Position numbers and translations under genes: made by a program | Notes under the pieces: model-generated | Databases searched by the model: none | What the model was told of the DNA's origin: nothing | Seen by the model: the letters and a program-made list of their open reading frames with translations, nothing else | Assembly: GCA_016081115.2 (NCBI GenBank) | Contig: CM071925.1 | Coordinates: forward strand, 15,728,441-15,792,440 | Reading direction: 5' to 3' | DNA length: 64,000 nucleotides | Source of the DNA: Rehmannia glutinosa | Taxonomy: Eukaryota; Streptophyta; Magnoliopsida; Lamiales; Orobanchaceae | Shown: one piece after another, positions 54,966 to 64,000 of the stretch | Numbering within the stretch: position 1 is the stretch's first letter | Layout of the letters: the number at the start of each line of letters is the position of its first letter

Positions 54966-56423
54966 TGTAAGTCCAAGCGGCTACGATAATCTAGAGGGGG
55001 GGTGAATAGATTATCTCCATCTTTTCGATTTAGCCCTCTTTTTACAACCGAATGTTCAAACACAATAATAAAGGTGCGGAATGTAAACAACACACGTCAA
55101 TTTAAAGAGGTTCAACCCACCTAGGGCCTAATCCTCTACCACCCCAGTATATCCGGGATGGATTTCAAAAAGAAAAAGAATTTTATTAATTACCAAAATT
55201 AATACAAATTCAACTTACAACACCTTGAAGAGCACCACACTCTTCTTCAACACCACCTTTGAGATTATCACAATCTCTTCTTGAAGATTACCACAATCTC
55301 CAACGGCACCTTGTGAAGATTACCACAATCTTCAACCTTGAAGAATACCAAATTCTTCAACACCTCAATAAGAAGATCACCACAATCTTCTTGCACCTAT
55401 CACCTAGATCATCCAAGTGTGTTCTTACCACAAGAACACTCACAAGGATATCTTGTGTTTGAATGATAACCAAAAATCAAGATTACAACTCAATAATGAA
55501 TAATACAATTTGAGTGCAAAGTGTAATCAAGAATAGCCTAGACCTCAAAGATGTGAAAGTGATAAGCTAGGCAAATTTACAACAAGAATAATAACAATGA
55601 AAGACCAAGTATTTGCTTGAAGTGTATCTTGTTGTGTTATATCTCAATAGTTGTGTTGGTTGCTCCAAAACGTCCTCTATTTATAGGAGATGATTGATCA
55701 AGCATAGGCTCCTCTTGGGGATTGAAAATCTACAGAAAAATACAATTAAAATCAAGAATAAAGCTGTTACAAATCAATCCCACAATTTAAGGAAATGTGT
55801 CTGCTGTCAAACGGTCATATTTTTGCTGTCAATACACAGGGCGACCGGTCGCACAAAAATAAGAGAAATAAGAATACTTTGAAAAATTCAACAGGGCGAC
55901 CGGTCGACGTAGGCTTCGACCGGTCGACCCCTGTCTCAACCGGTCCCCCTAATCAAAAACGAAGAGGTTTTTGTTCTGTTTCAAAAAGAAACTTGCAGGT
56001 ACCGGTCGACGCCCAGGGCGACCGGTCGACCTGCTTGTTTTTGCTTCCGTCTCATTTTCTGTTTCTAAAAACATCTGTCACGGGTTGCCCTATAGGGCGC
56101 CCGGTCGACCACGAGACAGAAATGTTGTCCAATTTTTGTCGAAAATAAAACTCAAGAAATACTCCGAAAATTTAGTAAAAACATTTTAAACCAATCGGGA
56201 GTATTAGACAACATTTAGAAATCTTGTTTTTAGGAGTAAAACCCTATTGACATAAAATCATTAAAAGTGTTGTCCATTATTATCAAAAATAAACTTGAGG
56301 AAATACTCCAGAAAATATTAAAACCATTTTAGATCATTTAGGAGTATTTGGACAACCTTTAAAAACATTGTTTTGGTGACAAAATAAAACCATCAAAATT
56401 AAGATAAAAACCTGTATCAAACA
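54966..56423 (-). repeat. B2 middle LTR
   Basis: 1458 bp, serving as the 3' LTR of the complete unit and the 5' LTR of the partial one. TATA at about 55677-55687 (minus). It has the best-kept CGACCGGTCGAC palindromes of the B family (55850-56110). Confidence 0.88.
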
Positions 56424-56438
56424 ATCTCCCCCTTTTTG
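56424..56438 (-). other. B2 polypurine tract
   Basis: Reads CAAAAAGGGGGAGAT on the minus strand, next to the middle LTR. Confidence 0.8.
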
Positions 56439-57719
56439 ATGATTACAAACCAAAACAATTTTTACTGATTTTAAGAGAGCAATTTTAGAAATGATTTTCC
56501 GGTAAAAACATTTGACCGTTTGGAAGCAACCAAAATTTCCAAAAATATTAAAGCAACCAAGTAGGGAGTAAATATATTCAATAATAAGCACAAGCTCCCC
56601 CTATCAACAAGCATATCAAGAATAAAGTAAAAGCAATTTTCCATAAGCTAAAAGCTTTAGCTTTTACAATTTGTTCAAGAGCTTATAAGCTCCTCCTGTC
56701 ACAAAACATCATTAAACAATTATATAAGTCCATCAAGCAACAATTGGACTAAAAACAAATCACAACTTATGGCTTTTATGAGCCATAGCTTATAGATTTT
56801 ATGACAAGCTTTTATTAGCTTCTTTGAGCTAATGAGCCAATATCCTGTTTTTCTCCCCCTTTGGAATCATCAAAAAGAATGTTAGGATGGTGAAAACACC
56901 ATACAATAATATCAAAGCGCGCCAAAGGGACGGTTTAAAAACCGTTGAACAATTAAAGCATAATAATCCAAGGAAAATAGGAGAATTGAAACATAAGAGA
57001 TCCATAAGCTCATTAGTAAGCTAAAAACATGATTTCAAAAAGATTTTAAGACATTTTGAAGCAAGAGAATCATGTAGAAGTTGAAAGTTTTATAGCGACA
57101 TTTCAACAAACACCTTGTGTGCGTGAAAAATAAAAGCCTTTGCATATAGTCCTTGTAAAAGTTTCAAGCCAAAAATTTTCATATCATCAACCAACCTCAT
57201 TCCAAAGCTCAAAAAGATCATATGCACCATATGCAACAATATGTTCATCAAATAAGAAGCTCAAAGTAGATTCTCAAGGGTTCAACCCAATTGAGATAAG
57301 CTAAGAATGATCAAGGCATTACAAATGCCAAAAATTAGAGCATCCAACAAGTAATAAGTCATGCTTTAAACAATACATGTATCAAATGTCCCAACATATC
57401 CATCTAAGCATAAGGATCAAAGCATTAAGAGAAGCACTTTTACCATCAAGTACTTCATACCAATATTCAAACCATGCCATAAGAGTATTTTTACCATCAA
57501 ATACTCCATCAAAATAATGATCATCCACAAGTTATTATCAACTTGCAATTATAACCCTTTTAAGAAAAACAAGCAAATATCATTAGTACAAAGGAGTTTT
57601 ACAAAAGTTTATAAAAATACAAAGCATCATTAATGAAAATGCTAGAAAGTAAAGGGGGTGGGGATATCATTCCTCATCCAGGAGAAGCAAGTTAGGAATA
57701 AGGCCCTTGATGAATTTCT
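56439..57719 (-). other. B2 3' noncoding region
   Basis: Same organisation as B1 2369-3592: AGCTT dyads and extra polypurine runs (56596-56600, 56846-56852), then AT-rich sequence without ORFs. Confidence 0.55.
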
Positions 57720-59060
57720 TCAATTTTAGATAGACTTTTTCAAGCTAGAGTTTTCCTTTTTCACAACCCGGAGCTCTTTTCTAAGAGAGGCCACATCTCT
57801 AAATGTTTCTCTTTCCACTTTGGCCATTCTCTCTTTGAGATTTAGATCTTCAACATCCGACTCGTTTTCATCTCCTTCCTCCCTAATATCTTGTTCATTT
57901 CCCACATTCTCTTCTTCATTTTCCTCTTCATTCCCCACATTCTCTTCTTCATTATCTCTTTGTTCTTCAAACTCACCTCTTCCAATATTTTCAACCTCAT
58001 TGTCATTAAAGAAATCATCTCGAGGTTGTTGTTGATGTCGGGCACGTCCCCTAGCGGCTTTGGTAGGAACCCGTGGTAAATGTCGTCGCATTCTTACCAT
58101 TTGTAGAATGTTGTCATTGTCAAAATCATTGTGACGAATTTCAGTATTCATTTCATTTTCCGGGTATCCCGATAAATATAGGAGACGGCAAATCAAATTA
58201 CCCAAGGTATATTTTTTCTTGGTAAGCTTTCTAGATTCCAACAAGCAATACACAAAGATTGCCCCATAATTTACTCTTTCTCCTTGAACAATCTTATAGG
58301 TGAGAAAGAGTTCGAGATTACTTGGAAGTTTTACTTCCTTTCCACAAACACAATAGGAGCAAATGATAGATATAATCCGATAATTTGGCGGCATTGCCGA
58401 GTATGTCACTTCGGGATATACTCTAGAAAGGTTTTCACATCATCTAGTGAAACACCAAAAATGTTATCATCCCAATGAGCGCAATCCACATTGACCACTC
58501 CATCATTTTGCACGTTAAAGTGATTACAAATATCGCCAATGTCCATGAGAAATGCCTACCATTAACAAAAGTGTGAAGTTCCAACGGAGTATCTACCGTG
58601 GCATCAACAATCCACATATTTGCATAAAAAAGTCTTATAAGCTCGTCATCATAATGCAAACACGGATTATCCCAAAGTGAAACCCATCCTTGAATTTCAA
58701 AATAAGCTCTAATATCAGGAAATTCATCATGAAATGCTTGAAAACAAACCATACGAGTGCACGCAATTTTCTTATCATTCAATCCAATATTCTCATAATG
58801 TTCCTCCGCAAGTTTATTTAAAAATCGAAATCTATTAGCTCTAGATGGAGGCTCGTAGAGGAGTGGTAACTTACTAGAGTCCCAATGAATGCTCGATTTT
58901 GAAACCTCGGCTCTTAATTCGACAATCTCCTCTTCCGTAGTCGATTTTGATAGTCTCCTTGTAGAATATCATCTTGTTGGGGATTGGAAGAAGATTCTCC
59001 CCTTTGCCTCCTTCTCCTCTTTTGAGGATTTCGTTCGGTAGAATTTCTAGGAGGAGCCAT
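57720..59060 (-). pseudogene. B2 second ORF: putative plant transposon-protein domain, frameshifted
   Basis: Starts ATG 59060 (MAPPRNSTERNPQKRRRRQRG), a basic and probably nucleic-acid-binding or nuclear-targeting N-terminus. Then come 'FEIQGWVSLWDNPCLHYDDELIRLFYANMW', 'NGRHFSWTL', 'YCVCGKEVKLPSNLELF', 'RVNYGAIFVYCLLES', 'GNLICRLLYLSGYP' and 'ARGRARHQQQPRDDFF'. A Glu/Asn repeat (NEEENEEENVGNE) and a C-terminal coiled coil follow. It aligns block by block with B1's ORF2 yet differs at many residues. This shows an older split than the LTRs suggest, or protein-level constraint. Frame changes near 58914 and 58420. Function unknown. Confidence 0.6.
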
Positions 59061-59224
59061 ATATGTGTAAGATTCTTGTGAAAATAAGAAGATTAGCAAC
59101 AAGAATCGTGAAAAATGATGAAGAATTGAGGAATATAAGAAAAGGGAAAGAAATTTCATTAAGGGTTTGAGAAAAATTTTCTCTTGTTTGAAACGAAGAA
59201 CATAACGTATTTAATCGATGATTT

Positions 59225-59290
59225 TGCCTTTGGGCGGGTCGAGGTAGGGTGCGACCGGTCGAGTGCGGGCGGCCGTCGCCGCCCCGCTTT
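59225..59290 (-). promoter_or_regulatory. Internal palindromes upstream of B2 ORF2
   Basis: GCGACCGGTCGAGTGC and GGGCGGCCGTCGCC-type motifs about 165-230 bp before the ORF2 start on the minus strand, matching B1 5097-5133 in position. Confidence 0.35.
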
Positions 59291-59909
59291 GACCGTGGCC
59301 CCAAAGTCAGTGCAATTTTTTTCTTTCTGAGAATTTTCAAAATTCGATTTTTCACCCCAAAAGTTTTAAAACTTTGCAAAAAGATAATTTTGGACAAAGT
59401 CCGACAAATACGGGTTTCAAAAAACATAAATTTGAGAAGATCGAGACTTAGCGAGTAGTGCCCTTTTAAGACAAATTTGCAAAATCATTTAGGAGCACTT
59501 AAGGGGTTAAAGTGAAATATCTTGAAAGATATGTGCATAAGCATAATATCGAGTTTAAAGGGAAATACGAGTAGACATACCTCGATAGTTTAAGAAGCTT
59601 GATGACGTAATAGCCAATGAGTATGAATTATGTATCCTACACAATTCTTAGACAACATTTGCATAGAAAATACAAGTGTAGGCAAGTAATAGGAGATATC
59701 AAAAAGAGCTTATGCTATAAGAGATAATAAGCCACATAAGTCTAATAAAATGCTCAAGAGTTTTAGAAAATCATGTAAGGTCTCTTTTAAAAATTTTGAA
59801 ACTCATAAATATATAAGAGACCTATATTAAAAATAAATACTTGAAGACTCATTTTGCAAATAAGACACAATTAAAAACATGCATAAAAGAAAATAAAATG
59901 CATATATAA

Positions 59910-61323
59910 ATGGGGAGATACGGTTTACCAATTTCGCCGTTTCCATGGGTTGTGTCTTTCCCATTGTTGATAATATCTTCCCATTGAGAAGTCACTTTGT
60001 TGATGATGACTTCTTTGATTACTCCATTTCCAAGGTTGGTTACCTTCCCATTGTTGATGGTTTCTTCTTCTTTGAAAATCATCTTGTTGATGATGTCTTT
60101 GCCATTTCCAAGGATTGTGTTCTTCCCATTTTTGATTATACGCTCTTCTTGGAAATTGACTTTGTTGAGAATAGTTTCTCCTTCTTTGATCAAATGAAAC
60201 GGTCATTTGATGTCTTCTTGGCGGTATGAGTTTTTTTCGATCATTCTTTCGTCGGGTACCTAATATGACATTATTTTGTGGTACCCTCATGTGTTTGGGT
60301 CCTTTGGGATTAGTTTTGAGACTTTTAGGTCTCCAACAATAATTAGAGCTATTTCTAGCTCGACAAAAATTAGCCGTATGACCCTTTTTACCACAATAAA
60401 AACATGTAATAATTCTAGGAGCATAATGACCAACATGCATAGTGACTTGATCCTTTTTCATATGATTAACAACATTAGGCTTATGATCAAGTCTTTTATC
60501 ACAATTATGAATATCAATAATGTTGGACATTTTATTGGTACTCAAGTTGGATTTTAATAAATCCTTTTTCATGCAATCAATATTCTCAACAAGAGTACTA
60601 TTTTCTTTTTCAAGGTTTCTAACCTTGTCAAGAGTGGTGGTGTGAGCACATGATAGTGATTCATAGGAAGTAAATAAACTATCCTTATCATTATTCTAAA
60701 TATTGAATTCCTTTTTCAAATTTTTGTATTTAACAAGTAAGCTTTGGAATTCATTTTGAAGTTCATCATAATCATTTTGCAAATCACTATAATCATTTTG
60801 AATGACAATATCATAGGAAGTAGAGGGTTTAAGACATACCTCATTTTCTTCATTGATGCCCATAAAACAATATTCTACTTCTTCATAGTTGGAAGTTGTA
60901 GAAGGTTTGTTCCTTAGATTTGAGCTTGTATGACCTTGAGAAGTAGATGCTTTTGTTTGACTCCTTTCATTTGCAAATACTCCATAGATGGCTTCTAATT
61001 TTTGCCATACTTCATGTGCCGACTTTATTCCTACAATATGTTCATATTCTAAATTAGTAAGTGAACAATACAAAATATTTAAAGCCTTACCGTTTAAGGA
61101 GATGATTTTCTTCTCTTCATCATTGAGCTTTTTGAAGCCTTTTGAGGTGTGTGGTGTATCTTTCGTCGGAATTGATTCTCCATTAATGACGGTGTTCCAA
61201 ATGTCGAACCCGCAACCTTGTAGATAGCATTCCATTCTTTCTTTCCAAAAATTAAAATTCTTAGAATCAAATAGTGGTGGCTTGGTGGTGGAGGTGCCGG
61301 ATGGATGAGCTTCGTTCGTAGCC
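59910..61323 (-). pseudogene. B2 gag, copy in the complete unit
   Basis: Copia gag with words 'NEAHPSGTSTTKPPLFDSKNFNFWKERMECYLQGCGFDIW', 'SLNGKALNILYCSLTNLEYEHIVGIKSAHEVWQKLEAIYG'. A jump to 'FANERSQTKASTSQGHTSS' omits the middle of a normal Copia gag. After a TAG at about 60695-60697, where B1 has Leu (TTG), come the coiled coil, an intact knuckle CFYCGKKGHTANFC, and a Trp/Gln/His-rich repeat tail. The position matching A's start codon is ACG at 61323; an open frame continues upstream through the primer site into the LTR. Confidence 0.8.
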
Positions 61324-61389
61324 GTCGATCGTTTCTCTTCACTCGCGATGTGAAACGAGCTTGCCAAAGAGTTTGGCTTTGATACCACT

Positions 61390-62891
61390 TGTAAGTCCAA
61401 GCGGCTACGATAATCAGAGGGGGTGAATAGATTATCTCCATCTTTCGATTTAGCCCTCTTTTTAAAACCGAATGTTCAAACACACTGATAATAAAGGTGC
61501 GGAATGTAAACAACACACGTCAATTTAAAGAGGTTCAACCCACCAGGGCCTAATCCTCTACCACCCCAAAGATATCAGGGATGGATTTCAAAAAGAAAAA
61601 GAATTTTATTAATTACCAAAATTAATACAAATTCAACTTACAACACCTTGAAGAGCACCACACTCTTCTTCAACACCACCTTTGAGATTATCACAATCTC
61701 TTCTTGAAGATTACCACAATCTCCAACGGCACTTGTGAAGATTACCACAATCTTCAACCTTGAAGAATACCAAATTCTTCAACACCTCAATAAGAAGATC
61801 ACCACAATCTTCTTGCACCTATCACCTAGATCATCCAAGTGTGTTCTTACCACAAGAACACTCACAAGGATATCTTGTGTTTGAATGATAACCAAAAAAT
61901 CAAGATTACAACTCAATAATGAATAATACAATTTGAGTGCAAAGTGTAATCAAGAATAGCCTAGACCTCAAAGATGTGAAAGTGATAAGCTAGGCAAATT
62001 TACAACAAGAATAATAACAATGAAAGACCAAGTATTTGCTTGAAGTGTATCTTGTTGTGTTATATCTCAATAGTTGTGTTGGTTGCTCCAAAACGTCCTC
62101 TATTTATAGGAGATGATTGATCAAGCATAGGCTCTCTTGGGGATTGAAAATCTCTGAGAAAAATACAATTAAAATCAAGAATAAAGTCATTACAAATCAA
62201 TCCCACAATTTAAGGAAATGTGTCTGCTGTCAAACGGTCATATTTTTTTTGTCAATACACGAGCAGGCGGCCGTGCACGAGAAATAAGAGAAATAAGAAT
62301 ACTTTGAAAAATTCAACAGGCGGCCGGTCGACGAGGCTTCGACCGGTCGACCCCCTCAATCTCAATCGGTCCCCCTAATCAAAAACGAAGAGGTTTTGTT
62401 CATTTCAAAAAGAAACTTGCAGTGTCTAGGTCGGCCGCCATTGGCGGCCGGCCGACCGGGACGGTCGGCCTTGCGGCGACTTGGGTCGACCTGCTTGTTT
62501 TTTTCCGTCTCATCTTTCTGTTTCTAAAAACATCTTGAGTGTACGGGTTGCCTATAGAGGATTTACCAGGTCGATCACGAGACGTAAATGTTGTCCAATT
62601 TTATTGTCGAAAATAAAACTCAAGAAATATTCCGAAAATTTAGTAAAAACATTTTAAACCAATCGGGAGTATTAGACAACATTTAGAAATCTTGTTTTTA
62701 GGAGTAAAACCCCATTGACATAAAATCATTAAAAGTGTTGTCCATTATTATCAAAAATAAACTTGAGGAAATACTCCGGAAAATATTAAAACCATTTTAG
62801 ATCATTTAGGAGTATTTGGACAACCTTTAAAAACATTGTTTTGGTGACAAAATAAAATCATCAAAATTAAGATAAAAACATGTATCAAACA
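61390..62891 (-). repeat. B2 5' LTR
   Basis: 1502 bp. A primer site (TGGTATCAAAGCC on the minus strand) adjoins it at about 61375-61387. The palindrome segment 62250-62580 differs strongly from the middle LTR while neighbouring sequence is nearly identical. Confidence 0.88.
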
Positions 62892-63004
62892 CGGGACCCA
62901 TATAAAAAAGCCGCGGATCCTGAGGGTATTTTGGTAATTTCGCGAGGCGAGGTCAAGATGGTCAATTCAACCTAGGCGAGGCTATACTGGTAATTTCCAC
63001 ATCA
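62892..63004 (-). repeat. G 5' LTR, outer remnant
   Basis: 113 bp matching 36145-36214 plus 44018-44061. It preserves the uninterrupted target site of element A (GGTCAATTC). The rest of the LTR, the primer site and the leader of G are absent. Confidence 0.85.
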
Positions 63005-63009
63005 GAACT

Positions 63010-63118
63010 GTTTAGTTTTTGTTTGGAAATAAGAATTTCTTCATTGCTTGTATTGCAGTCTTGTCAGTGTTATCTAGTCAGACTTATCAAATATCGCTGA
63101 GAAACTCCATTTGGTTTA
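63010..63118. other. Probable hAT-element interior
   Basis: Continues the sequence interrupted by G at 35737-35741. No coding content. Ends at TTTGGTTTA (63110-63118), the target repeat of the MITE. Confidence 0.45.
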
Positions 63119-63423
63119 GACAAAAACTTGCGTGAGACGGTCTCACGGATTTAGATCCGTGAGACGGAGCTCTTACACAAAGTTTTAAAGATTTTTTTTT
63201 TTAGATTTTATTTTTCTTAGGGTTTATAATTGTTTTTTTAGGGTTTATTTTGTTTCTTGGGTTTATTCTTCATGGTTCATGTTTTTAGGGTTTATTTTTG
63301 TTTCTTCATGATTTATTATTATTTTTAAATTTATTTTCATGGTTCATGTTCTCAAGACGGAGCCCTTAGGAGGTCCGTCTCACGGATTTAGATCCGTGAG
63401 ACCGTCTCACAAGAGACTTGCTC
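63119..63423. mobile_element. MULE-type MITE with fold-back ends
   Basis: Flanked by the 9-bp direct repeat TTTGGTTTA (63110-63118, 63424-63432), the duplication size of Mutator-like elements. Inverted ends carry GTGAGACGGTCTCACGGAT on the left; the right end, inverted, reads GAGCAAGTCTCTTGTGAGACGG and continues with the same word. The ends can fold into long hairpins. The interior has repeated TTAGGGTTTAT words (63215-63300). No coding capacity. Confidence 0.82.
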
Positions 63424-64000
63424 TTTGGTTTAATGTTCAAATTTGGTTTCAGTTGAATTTTTTATTTTGATAAATTTTCATATAAAACTAAAATTATATT
63501 TAAATTAGTTATGTTTCTGCAGATTATATATAGGTTTAGATATAAAATTAATTATTTTATGAAAATATGTAAATATGTTTGAAAATGAACTAAAATAATT
63601 AGTAGGTTTCATATAACTTTAAAAATAAAATAAATAATATTACTAATAAAAATGAGAGAAATAAAGTATTATCTCATTTTCAGATAACATAGAATGATTC
63701 TTCCTGGAAATAAATACGAAACGAGTTGTATTCCTCCATCCAATTACCTATTTAAAAAGCCAACTTAATATCCTGAAAGATCAATTTTAAAACTGAATAT
63801 ATCACTATTGTTCCAACAACAAAAGTGTAGCTAAAAGCCTAAAATGATTTACTAATCCATAAAAAGGGGTGGCCCACCCCCGCCGCGGGTTGACCCATCT
63901 CAACCCGCGGCCCAAACGGGTTGGTCGTTTAGGGCCCGCCTCTTGGCGCCATTAAATCCTCAACCCATCTCCTACGTTTGTTGGAGGCGGGCGGGCCACC
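63424..64000. mobile_element. Probable hAT-type element, interior and start of right end
   Basis: AT-rich to about 63850, then GC-rich GGGTGGCCCACCCCCGCC, CCGCGGGTTGACCC and GGCGGGCGGGCC words. These are the inverse counterpart of 35300-35440. The terminus itself is outside the window. Confidence 0.5.

Larger units (their letters stand above)
53221..62891 (-). mobile_element. Block B2: rearranged B-family Copia (LTR, internal, LTR, partial internal)
   Basis: In minus-strand order: 5' LTR (61390-62891), complete internal region (56424-61389), LTR (54966-56423), then 1.745 kb of internal region again (53221-54965), cut off inside G's gag. The repeated internal part (53221-54965 and about 59646-61389) is almost identical. 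No outer LTR is present at the left end, and no target duplication can be matched. This arrangement suits unequal recombination between two B elements followed by deletion into G. Confidence 0.85.
35742..63004 (-). mobile_element. Element G: Tat-lineage Gypsy retrotransposon with nested Copia elements
   Basis: Flanked by GAACT (35737-35741 and 63005-63009). Terminal sequences are TGATTTAGG and CCACATCA in window orientation. On the minus strand: gag, protease, RT, RNase H, a second RNase H, and integrase. Then follow a tandem array, an antisense ORF, a PPT, and a 3' LTR that is itself split by Copia A. The 5' LTR is reduced to its outer 113 bp, because block B2 replaced the rest together with the primer site and gag start. 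The second RNase H and the antisense ORF point to the Tat group. Confidence 0.88.

Noticed and set aside
57820..58079. Ser/Phe-rich plus-strand ORFs that look like signal peptides
   Set aside because: Antisense of the Glu/Asn repeat and acidic linker of ORF2.
59945..60229. Plus-strand ORF of 94 residues, repeated at 53523-53807 and in part at 5795-6037
   Set aside because: Exact antisense shadow of the repeated gag C-terminus, with no independent signal.

Overview
The window looks like a large, repeat-filled flowering-plant genome. I found no host gene. Nearly all of it is retrotransposon sequence of plant-specific types: Athila-like and Tat-like Gypsy elements, Sirevirus-like and other Copia elements, and one truncated L1-type LINE. 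Small DNA-transposon relics are also present. The species cannot be named from this.

The left half (1 to about 32720) is a stack of insertions. The outermost layer is F, a plus-strand Athila-type element (1-446, 28921-29455, 30781 to about 32720). Inside it lies D, a minus-strand non-autonomous relative (447-28920 with its guests). D's 3' LTR was hit twice. B1, a minus-strand Sirevirus-like Copia element, sits at 866-8655 (repeat AAATG). C, a plus-strand gag-protease-only Athila, sits at 8811-25254 (repeat ACGTG). C in turn holds Copia element E (12731-20081, repeat ATTTT) and a solo LTR (22334-24023). F also holds a 5'-truncated LINE (29456-30760) with a 20-bp target duplication.

The middle (about 32720-35741) is AT-rich flank. 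It contains a TA/GA microsatellite, a TIR element with internal tandem repeats and a tRNA-like segment, and the GC-rich left end of a probable hAT-type element. The right end of that hAT-type element runs off the window at 64000.

The right half (35742-63004) is G, a minus-strand Tat-lineage Gypsy (repeat GAACT). It has gag, protease, RT, two RNase H domains and integrase on the minus strand. Between pol and the 3' LTR it has an array of about 118-bp repeats and a plus-strand antisense ORF with likely introns. Its 3' LTR holds Copia element A (36215-44017, repeat GTCAA), which is related to B. Its 5' LTR and leader were largely replaced by B2 (53221-62891), a rearranged B-family block in which a 1.7-kb internal segment occurs twice. 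A MULE-type MITE follows at 63119-63423.

How the parts may work together: B has gag plus a second ORF but no polymerase genes. A has pol but lacks the integrase core. The two share LTR layout and 3' region, so they look like members of one Sirevirus-like group in which B would need enzymes from relatives. Element boundaries rest on LTR pairs, target duplications, primer binding sites and polypurine tracts read directly. Almost all coding regions are broken by stops and frameshifts. Many differences between paired LTRs fall at CAG/CTG/CCGG sites, so part of this damage may be sequence-consensus error.
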